Shown piece by piece: positions 7,073 to 14,863 of a stretch of 27,372 nucleotides of DNA. Source of the DNA: an uncultured Bryobacterales bacterium (lineage in GTDB: Bacteria; Acidobacteriota; Terriglobia; Bryobacterales; Bryobacteraceae); assembly GCA_937959285.1 (NCBI GenBank), contig CALGAR010000065.1:1-27372 (forward strand), in the 5' to 3' direction. How positions within the stretch are numbered: the stretch's first letter is position 1; each line of letters starts with the position of its first letter. A model generated the notes under the pieces. That model was not told the origin of the DNA, made no database searches, and saw nothing but the letters and a program-made list of their open reading frames with translations. The position numbers and the translations under genes are program-made.

Positions 7073-7714
7073 TCAGCGTCTATAGCCTTGGATACAAACA
7101 GGCTGGTCAAGCTGGAAGGTAAGTTCCGTTTCAGCAGGTACGCGAATTTCATTTCCTCGGGTCAGGACCTGGGTCAGGGCTCCTCCCGCGCCGCCGACGA
7201 TGGCGCCAATGCCCGCGCCTGTTCCGCCCCCAGCCACGGCGCCGATCAGAGTACCAAGTACAGCACCCCCACCGACGAATGCCAGAGTTCGACGATTCCA
7301 GCCAAGGCCGCCAGTACGTTCTTGTTCGACAGTCGGTGTCACAACCGCATAGGTGTTACCACGAACCGTAACCGACCTCAGCGCGAGACTAAGCTGATTG
7401 TCGCCGGTCTGCACCACGGTTAGCTCGGCTGGAGAACCGGATGGAATAATAACCTGACCAGTTTGATCGACCACGTCGCGGGTAATTTCGGCTGAGTATG
7501 CCTGACCCGGGGTAGCCGTCTGTGTACTGATCGTTTCGTTTGTACGTACAACGAGCTGCGTTCCCGCCGGAACCATGCCAGACATCGCCGTTTGCGTGTA
7601 GACAGGTCCTGCGGGCGCCCTCGTCGCCGCCGTCGTCGTCGATTTCTGTGAACATCCGCTCGCAATTAGCATTGCGCAAATAGCAGCAGTAGCCACTGGA
7701 AGTTGCATTCTCAC
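7073..7714 (-). CDS. Hypothetical glycine-zipper lipoprotein
   Basis: The product is 213 aa from GTG 7714, or 211 from ATG 7708. On the minus strand GGAGGAGG (7728-7721) is 6 bases before the GTG and 12 before the ATG, so I favour the GTG. A longer in-frame version starting at 7840 would read back into selA and lacks support. The N-terminus (MQLPVATAAICAMLIASGC) is a lipoprotein signal with lipobox ASGC. The middle is beta-rich with repeated Val/Thr; the C-terminal third has a glycine zipper (GGGAVLGTLIGAVAGGGTGAGIGAIVGG) and then an IRVPAETELTFQLDQPV motif, which I recall from acidobacterial envelope proteins. It probably sits in the envelope. It follows selA by 31 bp on the same strand. Confidence 0.75.
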   Translation of the reverse strand: MRMQLPVATAAICAMLIASGCSQKSTTTAATRAPAGPVYTQTAMSGMVPAGTQLVVRTNETISTQTATPGQAYSAEITRDVVDQTGQVIIPSGSPAELTVVQTGDNQLSLALRSVTVRGNTYAVVTPTVEQERTGGLGWNRRTLAFVGGGAVLGTLIGAVAGGGTGAGIGAIVGGAGGALTQVLTRGNEIRVPAETELTFQLDQPVCIQGYRR

Positions 7715-7720
7715 AGTGCT

Positions 7721-7735
7721 CCTCCTCCGAGGAGG
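7721..7735 (-). promoter_or_regulatory. Perfect hairpin covering the ribosome binding site
   Basis: CCTCCT (7721-7726) and AGGAGG (7730-7735) are perfectly complementary around a 3-base centre. On the minus strand the 3' arm is the Shine-Dalgarno sequence of the lipoprotein gene at 7714, so folding of the mRNA would hide it. It lies in the gap between selA and that gene. Confidence 0.4.
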
Positions 7736-7745
7736 TCTACAGCAA

Positions 7746-9071
7746 CTAGGCAGCCAAAAGTGCCATTCGAAGTACAGATTCCTGTTCGGGTAGGACGGTT
7801 CGCAAATCGATGAGGAGCCGGTCCCCTTCGATCCTTGCAATTACGGGCGGATCATTGGACCTTAGACGGCGTTCCATCGCGACCACAGGCCCGGTGATCG
7901 CGATCAGCCATGTTGGTATAGACTGCTCCGGAATCGAGCCGCCGCCGGCCACAGACCATCCGGGAATCACGTCGACCTTCTTGCCTTGCAGCGATGCTGC
8001 CATTCTCTCCGCCCTCGCCCGAATGTCATCCGGAGATTCCATAAACATACGGAAAATGGGGATTTCGTGCCACTGCTCCAACCACAGTGAGCGGAGAACC
8101 ATTTCGAGCATCTGGTAGATCAACTTATCGAGCCGCAGCGCGCGGAACATCGGATTGCGGCGGAGGCGGGTAACGAGTTCAGGGTCCCCTGCAATAATTC
8201 CAGCTTGCGGGCCACCGAGAAGCTTGTCGCCGCTGAAGGACACGAGCCGGACACCGGCGCGCAAGCTATTGGTTACTAATGGCTCACGAATCCCGAAGCG
8301 GGATAAGTCAGTCAGGCAGCCGCTGCCAAGGTCTTCGTAGACAGGTAAATTGTACTCACGCCCCAGGGCCACCAACTCCTCCAGTTCGGGCCTTCCCGTA
8401 AATCCGGAGATATGGAAGTTACTTCGATGAACCCGCATCAACAGCTTGGTCCGCTCGTCGATGGCCGCTCGATAGTCCTCGATCCGTGTGCGGTTCGTCG
8501 TGCCAACCTCGCGCAGTATGGCCCCCGAGCGCTGCATGATGTCGGGGATGCGAAACCCGTCGCCAATTTCAATCAGCTCGCCCCGCGAAATGATGACCTC
8601 GTGCCCGGCAGCCAGCTCATTTAGCACCAGCCAGACGGCCGCTGCGTTGTTGTTCACCGCAATTCCTGGTGTCCCAAGAATGCGCTCCAGCAGTCCGCTG
8701 ATGTGCACATCCCGCTTGCCGCGCTTGCCTGACTTTAGGTCATATTCGAGATTGCAGTAGCCGTGGATGAAATCGGGCTGAGGAAGCGGGGCGCGGCCAA
8801 GGTTAGTGTGCAGTACGACTCCGGTGGCGTTAATCACGCCCCGAAGCGAAGGCGTGAGCAGATCTTCGAGTGCGGCGCGCACTCGAAGATCGATATCGAC
8901 ATCTTCCGTGGATTGTCCCTGCCGGATGGCGGCTCGCGTCGCGTTCAAAACTCGCCTCGTTTCCTCTACGAGGACACGGCGCGGAACCCTGGGAAACGAA
9001 GCCGAGATGCGGTTTACCACCTCATCGACGGAAGGTAACCGCCGCAGGAGCTCGTGCTCAAGCGGATTCAT
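7746..9071 (-). CDS. selA: L-seryl-tRNA(Sec) selenium transferase (selenocysteine synthase)
   Basis: The product is 441 aa, slightly shorter than E. coli SelA (463). It converts seryl-tRNA(Sec) to selenocysteinyl-tRNA(Sec) with selenophosphate, using PLP, in the cytosol. The N-terminal tRNA-binding region has LLRRLPSVDEVV, followed by VINATGVVLHTNLGRAPL, a family signature. Then come NNAAAVWLVLNELA, VGTTNRTRIEDYRAAI and VHRSNFHISGF. The PLP lysine is Lys283 in VSFSGDKLLGGPQAG. All expected motifs are intact. The gene starts 3 bp after the LmbE-like gene. It implies that the organism makes selenoproteins, but selB, selC (tRNA-Sec) and selD are not in this window, and no gene here has an obvious in-frame TGA selenocysteine codon. 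Confidence 0.96.
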   Translation of the reverse strand: MNPLEHELLRRLPSVDEVVNRISASFPRVPRRVLVEETRRVLNATRAAIRQGQSTEDVDIDLRVRAALEDLLTPSLRGVINATGVVLHTNLGRAPLPQPDFIHGYCNLEYDLKSGKRGKRDVHISGLLERILGTPGIAVNNNAAAVWLVLNELAAGHEVIISRGELIEIGDGFRIPDIMQRSGAILREVGTTNRTRIEDYRAAIDERTKLLMRVHRSNFHISGFTGRPELEELVALGREYNLPVYEDLGSGCLTDLSRFGIREPLVTNSLRAGVRLVSFSGDKLLGGPQAGIIAGDPELVTRLRRNPMFRALRLDKLIYQMLEMVLRSLWLEQWHEIPIFRMFMESPDDIRARAERMAASLQGKKVDVIPGWSVAGGGSIPEQSIPTWLIAITGPVVAMERRLRSNDPPVIARIEGDRLLIDLRTVLPEQESVLRMALLAA

Positions 9072-9074
9072 CGA

Positions 9075-9941
9075 CTATTTCCTGAGCATTGGGAAGAGCT
9101 GCCTGATCTCGTCGTCTGTTGGCTGCCTGCCATACTCGCAGATTTCGAAGGCCTCGTAGTGCTTGATGGAAGCCGCCTTCGGCCCGTACCACTTCTCGAG
9201 CGAAGCGCGTACTTCGGGAGTCATCGGCCGCGTCCTTCTCGCTGCCAGCCACTTGATCCGCTCAGCCGGGTCCTTTGGCACCTGATCCAGCTGACCGTCT
9301 ACCCACGGCAACCATTCGTAGACCTGCGAGGTGTGAGCATCGAGCGCCGCGATTTTCTTGTCGAACGTGGCGTCGATTGCGACGGCGATATCGGGCCGAA
9401 AAGGAGCCGGCTTCTTGAAGCGGTCCTGAAAGTACAGGAACAGGGGATTCTTCTTGAGCGGCGGGGTATCAGGCGTCACGTTCGGGACCACTACCATGTA
9501 CGCGGCGTCCTGAACCAGCACGCCCGTGTAGCGATGGTCCGGATGATAGTCATTGGGCCTCGGCGCGATCACAATGTCGGCATTCCATTCGCGAATCTTG
9601 CGAATGATCTGGTGCCGCACTTCCAGCGTCGGAAGAAGTTCCCCGTCGTGGTTGTCCAGGACGTCGTACTCGATCCCCAGGCGGCGTGCCGCTTCCTGCG
9701 CTTCCGCCCGGCGTCTCCGTGCCAGCGCACCGCCTCCCTCCGACTGATGGCCCGCGTCGCCGTTCGTAACCGCGACGAACTTCACCTTGTGCCCCATCTG
9801 CGCAAAGAGAGCGGCCGTACCAGCCGCACCAATATCGCAATCATCCGGATGTGCGCCAAAAGCGATGACTCGCACTTGCTGCGCGTTTGCAGTCATTGCC
9901 AACACGATTCCAAACACGAATCCAAAGAGTATTGCTCGCAT
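9075..9941 (-). CDS. PIG-L/LmbE-family deacetylase, secreted
   Basis: The product is 288 aa. An in-frame ATG at 10052 exists, but the ATG at 9941 opens a typical Sec signal peptide (MRAILFGFVFGIVLAMTANA, cleavage likely after ANA), so it is preferred. Zinc-site motifs are AHPDD at 30-34, TNGDAGH shortly after, and the distal HPDHRYTG. This family removes N-acetyl groups from N-acetylglucosaminyl or related conjugates (mycothiol, bacillithiol and GPI precursors are known examples). An exported version suggests action on an envelope or extracellular glycoconjugate, but the substrate is unknown. It is followed by selA after 3 bp, so they share a transcript. The 232 bp upstream hold no gene. Confidence 0.88.
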   Translation of the reverse strand: MRAILFGFVFGIVLAMTANAQQVRVIAFGAHPDDCDIGAAGTAALFAQMGHKVKFVAVTNGDAGHQSEGGGALARRRRAEAQEAARRLGIEYDVLDNHDGELLPTLEVRHQIIRKIREWNADIVIAPRPNDYHPDHRYTGVLVQDAAYMVVVPNVTPDTPPLKKNPLFLYFQDRFKKPAPFRPDIAVAIDATFDKKIAALDAHTSQVYEWLPWVDGQLDQVPKDPAERIKWLAARRTRPMTPEVRASLEKWYGPKAASIKHYEAFEICEYGRQPTDDEIRQLFPMLRK

Positions 9942-10173
9942 AGCAATCACGCCCCGTAGAGCCCTCTGATCAATTTCCCTTCCAGCGGAACCGTGGCCCC
10001 GCCGTGAGTTGCGTTTGGATTCCATAGTCTCAAAATCGCGAGGGCCGCGCACGCGGATGTCGATCCATTTCGGCGGAGTGCCTGCACACAGCTAGGAAGA
10101 GCGCCCAGGAGTACGATCCTTCCTTGCGCGCAACTATATTGCGTTTATACGGAAACTGATGTCCGTGAGGTAA

Positions 10174-11220
10174 TCAGGCCGTGCCTGGAGAAGTGGGAGC
10201 AAGTGGAGCTTCGGCGGAGCGCATGTGTGAATTGGCGTGGCGTTGGATTTCCGCCAATTTGAGGCCGGTGGCGGCGAGGGCGATTGTGCCGGCAAGGAGG
10301 AGCGGCACGGTAATCACGAAGAACATCACGCCCGAGAGTCCAATCGCCGTTTGCCGGTCCACTCCAACGAGCCGGAGGCCGAGAACGGCAAAAGCATTGA
10401 AGAGCCCGACATTGCCAGGGGGACCTGGAATAATCGTTCCGAAACGAAGAACCACCAGCAGGACCGCGGCCGCCTGAATCGGCAGATCAAGCCCATAGCC
10501 GCGAATCATCGCGTACAGCGGAATCACCTGAAGCAGCAGGTAGACGACGCTCGCTCCCAAGGCGTAGTAAAACGATCGCGACCGGCCCATCACGTTAAGG
10601 CCGTCGAGCAGCAGAAAGAGCTTGCTGGCCCACCTGATGCGCCCAAGCGCCCGTCTGGTCATCCCCTGGAAGAGGACGGCGAAACCCATCAGCGTGGCAA
10701 GGAGGAACACTATCGAGCCGAGGATCGATGCCCCGAGAACAAGATTGTCGGGCAGGTCCACATAAAGCATGGCCAGTCCGAAGCCAAGCATCAGCCAGAT
10801 GCCGTCGATCAGGCGCTCAATGATCACCGAAGAGACGGAGGTCGTGAAGGGGATCCGGCTCCACAGCGACTGCAGGTAGACACGAATTGCCTCTCCGCTT
10901 CGCAAGGGGAGCGCTTCGTTAGCGAACAGGCCAACGTAGATCGCGCGTACGCTTCTCCAGAAGGGAACCTGAACGATCGGCTTCAGCAGAAGATTCCACC
11001 GCCAAGCCTGGCAAAGATAGACGGAGACGTCGGAGAGTACTGCAATCAGAATCCAGTACCACTTCATCCTCCAGATCTTCGGAAGCTCAGTCTTCCAGTC
11101 GAAGTCTCGATAAACCCAGACAAGGCATGCAGCGGAGAGAAGATAAACTAGAAGAGGACCGATCCAGGCCGGGATTCGTCGTCGCCGCGACGAAGTGCCT
11201 TTTGGAAAAACGCGCACCAA
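10174..11220 (-). CDS. Flippase-like integral membrane protein (LPG synthase TM / UPF0104 family)
   Basis: The product is about 348 aa with about eight to nine hydrophobic helices. The start is a TTG (11220) or the next codon, GTG (11217); GAAGG lies directly upstream. Family signatures are present: RSGEAIRVYLQS near 105, SVIIERLIDGIWLM near 130 and PGPPGNVGLFNAFA near 267. This is the membrane domain shared with the lysylphosphatidylglycerol synthase flippase half and with AglD-type proteins; it moves or binds lipid-linked intermediates in the cytoplasmic membrane. The soluble synthase domain of MprF is absent. It is divergent from fadN (about 100 bp between starts) and upstream of lmbE and selA on the same strand, with a 232-bp gap. 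Confidence 0.85.
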   Translation of the reverse strand: MVRVFPKGTSSRRRRIPAWIGPLLVYLLSAACLVWVYRDFDWKTELPKIWRMKWYWILIAVLSDVSVYLCQAWRWNLLLKPIVQVPFWRSVRAIYVGLFANEALPLRSGEAIRVYLQSLWSRIPFTTSVSSVIIERLIDGIWLMLGFGLAMLYVDLPDNLVLGASILGSIVFLLATLMGFAVLFQGMTRRALGRIRWASKLFLLLDGLNVMGRSRSFYYALGASVVYLLLQVIPLYAMIRGYGLDLPIQAAAVLLVVLRFGTIIPGPPGNVGLFNAFAVLGLRLVGVDRQTAIGLSGVMFFVITVPLLLAGTIALAATGLKLAEIQRHANSHMRSAEAPLAPTSPGTA

Positions 11221-11322
11221 CCTTCATCATAGAATGAGTGATCGAAGCTCCGCACGGTGAAGGGCGATTCCCTCGGGTGCTTTGGGGCCGTAAGCTTGAT
11301 CTCCAAACGGAGGACACATCTC

Positions 11323-13656
11323 ATGAAGACACTCCGTCGCGTGGCTGTACTAGGTGCGGGTACGATGGGGTCGCGAATCGCCGCCCATTTCGCCGACGCA
11401 GGCTTTCCAGTTGTTCTGCTCGACATCGTTTTACCCGGCGAAGGCGATCGCAGCGCGGCTGCCAAACGCGGTATCGAGTCCGCACTGAAGCAAAGGCCCG
11501 GCGCTTTCTTCACAGAAAGAGCTGTTTCGCTCATCCAGCCAGGAAACTTCGACGACGATCTGAACCTGCTCGGTGACTGCGACTGGATCATCGAAGCAGT
11601 CACGGAGAACCGGGAGATCAAGCGGAGCCTCTGGAAGAAGGTGGACGCCGTACGGCGGCGGGACGCGATCCTGTCCACCAACACAAGCGGCATCCCCTTG
11701 TCCTCAATTGCAGAAGGCTTCCCGTCGGGCTTTCGGCGCAACTTCCTCGGCACGCACTTTTTCAACCCACCCCGCTACCTTCACCTGTGCGAGGTCATTC
11801 CGGGGCCGGAAACCGCCGAGCACATTCTTCGCGAGGTGAGCGAGTTCATTGACCTTCGCCTCGGCAAAGGAATTGTCCGCTGCAAGGACACGCCCAACTT
11901 CATCGCCAACCGGATCGGCAGCTTCTTCGGAGCGACGGTGCACAAAGCGATGATCGAGGGCGGCTACACCATCGAAGAAGTCGACGCGCTCACCGGACCG
12001 CTCATCGGATTGCCCAATAGCGCGAGCTTCCGGCTGCTCGACATCGTCGGCCTCGATGTTTGGGCTTACGTTGCAAAGAACCTCTACGAATCGGTCTCAA
12101 ACGATCCGTGGCGGGAGCGTTTGCTGCCACCTCCCTTCCTTTCGCAAATGATCGAGCGCGGATGGCTGGGTGAAAAAAGCGGCCAGGGCTTTTACAAGCG
12201 CGTCGGGAAGGGCGAAGATCGCGTGATTTACGCGATTGACTGGAAAACTCTCGAGTACCACCCGATGGAGAAACCGAAGTTCCCGGTTGCCGAGCAGGCA
12301 AAGGCAATCGAGGACTTGGGCGCTCGCCTCCGCTTTCTGGTGAACTCAACCGATCGGGCCGGATCCTTCCTGTGGAAGGTGCTGAGCGACCTCTTGCAAT
12401 ATTCGGCGGAACGAATCCCTGAGATCTCCGACCGGATCGTTGAGATTGATCGCGCGATGAAATGGGGCTACGCCAACAAGCTCGGTCCTTTCGAGCTATG
12501 GGATGCGTTGGGGTTCCAGGAGACCGCCCGTCGGATGCAGTCCGAAGGCAGAACTTTGCCGCCCACCGTCCAATTGATGCTCCGCCAGGATGTGAAGTCC
12601 TTCTACCGGGCGGCCGACCGCGAGGGGCAGCCGAGAACCGAATACTTCGACCTTTGCGCCGGCGTCTACCAGACGCTCGAGGAGAGACCCGGAGTCCTTT
12701 TTCTGTCCGAAGTGAAACGAGCCCGCGGAGTGGTGAAGTCGAATGCGGGTGCTTCGCTGATTGATGTTGGCAATGGCGTGCTTTGCCTTGAGTTCCACAG
12801 CAAGATGAACACGCTCGGAGAAGATCAGATCTCGATGATCTTCGCGGGCCTGGAGGAAACGGAGCGGAACTTCGAGGCGATGATCATCGCCAACGAGGGC
12901 GAGAACTTCAGCGCGGGAGCGAACCTCGTCCTGGTCCTGATGGCGGCGCAGGACGGAGAGTGGGACGAACTGGATTTGGCCATACAGCGATTCCAGCAGG
13001 CAAATCTGGCTATCAAGTATGCTTCGAAGCCCGTCGTCGCTGCACCGTTTGCTCGAGCTCTCGGAGGTGGCTGTGAGATTGTCCTCCATTCAGCCCGCGC
13101 GCAGGCATCGGCAGAGCTGTATATGGGCCTGGTGGAAGTGGGCGTCGGCGTGATACCGGCTGCCGGGGGCTGCAAGGAAATGATCGCCCGCCTGGGTGAT
13201 CCGCGAAAGGTCTTCGAGCTGATCGGTATGGCGAAGGTGTCATCGAGCGCCGAGGACGCACGGGATCTGGGTCTGCTGCGCCCGGAGGACGGGATTACGA
13301 TGAATCCGGAACGCGTGATCGCGGATGCCAAAGCCCATGCCCTGTCGCTTGCCGCAAACTACAAGCCGGGACAGCCTCGAACCGGCATCAAGGTTTCGGG
13401 CGAGTCCGGCTACGCGGCGATGAAGCTGGCAGCGTGGATGATGCACGAAGCAGGCCGTATCTCCGACCACGATTTGTTGATTGCAGAGAAACTGGCTTTC
13501 GTACTCAGCGGCGGAAGGCTCAGCGGCGAATCTGAGGTTTCCGAACAGTACCTGCTAGATTTGGAGAGGGAGGCCTTCCTGAGCCTGTGCGGCACTCAAA
13601 AAACGCAGGAGCGGATGCAGCACATGCTTAAGACGGGAAAACCGCTCCGCAACTAA
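11323..13656 (+). CDS. fadN: 3-hydroxyacyl-CoA dehydrogenase / enoyl-CoA hydratase, FadN type
   Basis: The product is 777 aa, close to B. subtilis FadN (789). The ATG at 11323 has GGAGGA 9 bases upstream and begins directly with the Rossmann strand; the in-frame GTG at 11257 would add an unlikely tail. NAD-binding GAGTMG is at 11-16, the catalytic His145 lies in GTHFFNPPRYLHLCEVIPG, and the two C-terminal dehydrogenase helical domains follow. The hydratase (crotonase) domain occupies about residues 480-700, with the oxyanion segments ENFSAGANL and ARALGGGCE and a putative catalytic Glu in MGLVEVGVGVIPAAGG. The order dehydrogenase then hydratase is the FadN order, opposite to FadB. It catalyses the hydration and oxidation steps of fatty-acid beta-oxidation. 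fadA follows 14-17 bp downstream. Confidence 0.94.
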   Translation: MKTLRRVAVLGAGTMGSRIAAHFADAGFPVVLLDIVLPGEGDRSAAAKRGIESALKQRPGAFFTERAVSLIQPGNFDDDLNLLGDCDWIIEAVTENREIKRSLWKKVDAVRRRDAILSTNTSGIPLSSIAEGFPSGFRRNFLGTHFFNPPRYLHLCEVIPGPETAEHILREVSEFIDLRLGKGIVRCKDTPNFIANRIGSFFGATVHKAMIEGGYTIEEVDALTGPLIGLPNSASFRLLDIVGLDVWAYVAKNLYESVSNDPWRERLLPPPFLSQMIERGWLGEKSGQGFYKRVGKGEDRVIYAIDWKTLEYHPMEKPKFPVAEQAKAIEDLGARLRFLVNSTDRAGSFLWKVLSDLLQYSAERIPEISDRIVEIDRAMKWGYANKLGPFELWDALGFQETARRMQSEGRTLPPTVQLMLRQDVKSFYRAADREGQPRTEYFDLCAGVYQTLEERPGVLFLSEVKRARGVVKSNAGASLIDVGNGVLCLEFHSKMNTLGEDQISMIFAGLEETERNFEAMIIANEGENFSAGANLVLVLMAAQDGEWDELDLAIQRFQQANLAIKYASKPVVAAPFARALGGGCEIVLHSARAQASAELYMGLVEVGVGVIPAAGGCKEMIARLGDPRKVFELIGMAKVSSSAEDARDLGLLRPEDGITMNPERVIADAKAHALSLAANYKPGQPRTGIKVSGESGYAAMKLAAWMMHEAGRISDHDLLIAEKLAFVLSGGRLSGESEVSEQYLLDLEREAFLSLCGTQKTQERMQHMLKTGKPLRN

Positions 13657-13673
13657 GTCGGGAGGAGGCAGTG

Positions 13674-14849
13674 ATGCAGGAAGCTGTCATCATCGATTGC
13701 TTGCGCACACCGGTCGGGAAGGCGCCGCGCGGAAGTCTTCGGAACGTCCGCCCAGACGATCTCGGAGCGCTGGTGCTTCGAGCGCTCCTTGAGAAGTATC
13801 CGCAGGTTCCGAAGGATGCCATTGACGACGTGATTCTGGGCTGCGCGATGCCTGAGGCCGAATCCGGGATGAATGTCGCCAGGATCGCCGCAATTCGTGC
13901 CGGCCTTCCGGACGTCGTCCCCGGCATCACAATCAACCGGTTCTGCTCCTCCGGTTTGCAGTCGATCGCTCTCGCGGCCGACCGCATTCGGTCAGGCGGC
14001 GCCGAGATCATCCTCGCGGGCGGCACCGAATCGATGAGTATGCTCCCGATGGCGGGCAACAAGTTTTCGCCGAACCCCACCCTGGTCGACATGCGCCCCG
14101 AAACCTATATGAGCATGGGGCTCACCGCCGAGCGCTTGCAGCGCAAGTATGGCATTGGGCGCGAGGAACAGGACGAGTTCGCTCTGCGGAGCCATCAACT
14201 GGCGCTTCGCGCGCAGGCGGCCGGCGCTTTCGACGAGGAGATTGTCCCGGTCCAGGTGGCGATGAGAGCGGCGGCTGGCGGCAAGCCATCGGAGACCACG
14301 ATCACATTCTCCAAGGACGAGGGGCCGCGGCCGGATACGTCCATGGAAGCCCTCAGTAAATTAAAGCCGGTCTTTCACGCCGAAGGAACTGTCACAGCTG
14401 GCAACTCTTCGCAGACAAGCGACGGCGCCGCTGCCGCGCTCGTGATGTCGGAGAAGAAGGCCCGGGAGCTTGGTCTTACTCCGATGGCGCGCTTCGTCAG
14501 CTACGCCGTCGCCGGCGTTCCTCCGGAAATCATGGGAATTGGCCCGGTTGTTGCAATTCCGAAGGCTTTGTCTTTGGCGGGTCTGAAGCTGGAGGATATC
14601 GATCTGATCGAGCTCAACGAAGCCTTTGCCGTGCAGGCTCTGGCAGTGATTCGAGAAGCGGGCCTCGATTTGAATCGTGTGAACGTAAACGGAGGCGCAA
14701 TCGCCCTTGGCCACCCGCTCGGCTGCACCGGAGCAAAGCTTACAGCCACAATCCTCCGGGAGATGAAGCGCCGGAACGCCAGGTACGGCGTGGTCACCAT
14801 GTGCGTCGGCGGCGGGCAGGGCGCGGCAGGCATATTTGAGCGAATGTAG
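13674..14849 (+). CDS. fadA: Acetyl-CoA acyltransferase (3-ketoacyl-CoA thiolase)
   Basis: The product is 391 aa from ATG 13674. A GTG directly before it (13671) is only 2 bases from the GGAGGAGG ribosome site, whereas the ATG has 5. The nucleophilic Cys91 is in INRFCSSGLQSIAL, His347 in GGAIALGHPLGCTGA and Cys377 in TMCVGGGQGAAG, the complete thiolase triad. NEAFAVQAL precedes the His motif. It cleaves 3-ketoacyl-CoA with CoA to give acetyl-CoA and a shortened acyl-CoA. It is the middle gene of the fadNAE operon, 14 bp before fadE, and presumably works with FadN on the same acyl chain. Confidence 0.95.
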   Translation: MQEAVIIDCLRTPVGKAPRGSLRNVRPDDLGALVLRALLEKYPQVPKDAIDDVILGCAMPEAESGMNVARIAAIRAGLPDVVPGITINRFCSSGLQSIALAADRIRSGGAEIILAGGTESMSMLPMAGNKFSPNPTLVDMRPETYMSMGLTAERLQRKYGIGREEQDEFALRSHQLALRAQAAGAFDEEIVPVQVAMRAAAGGKPSETTITFSKDEGPRPDTSMEALSKLKPVFHAEGTVTAGNSSQTSDGAAAALVMSEKKARELGLTPMARFVSYAVAGVPPEIMGIGPVVAIPKALSLAGLKLEDIDLIELNEAFAVQALAVIREAGLDLNRVNVNGGAIALGHPLGCTGAKLTATILREMKRRNARYGVVTMCVGGGQGAAGIFERM

Positions 14850-14863
14850 CAGGAGGGGAACGT

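Noticed and set aside
10237..11151. Long plus-strand open frames opposite minus-strand genes (also 9054-9959 and 18112-19170)
   Set aside because: They are mirror frames of strong genes in GC-rich DNA, with compositions unlike real proteins (runs of Arg, Pro, His, Gln) and no domains.
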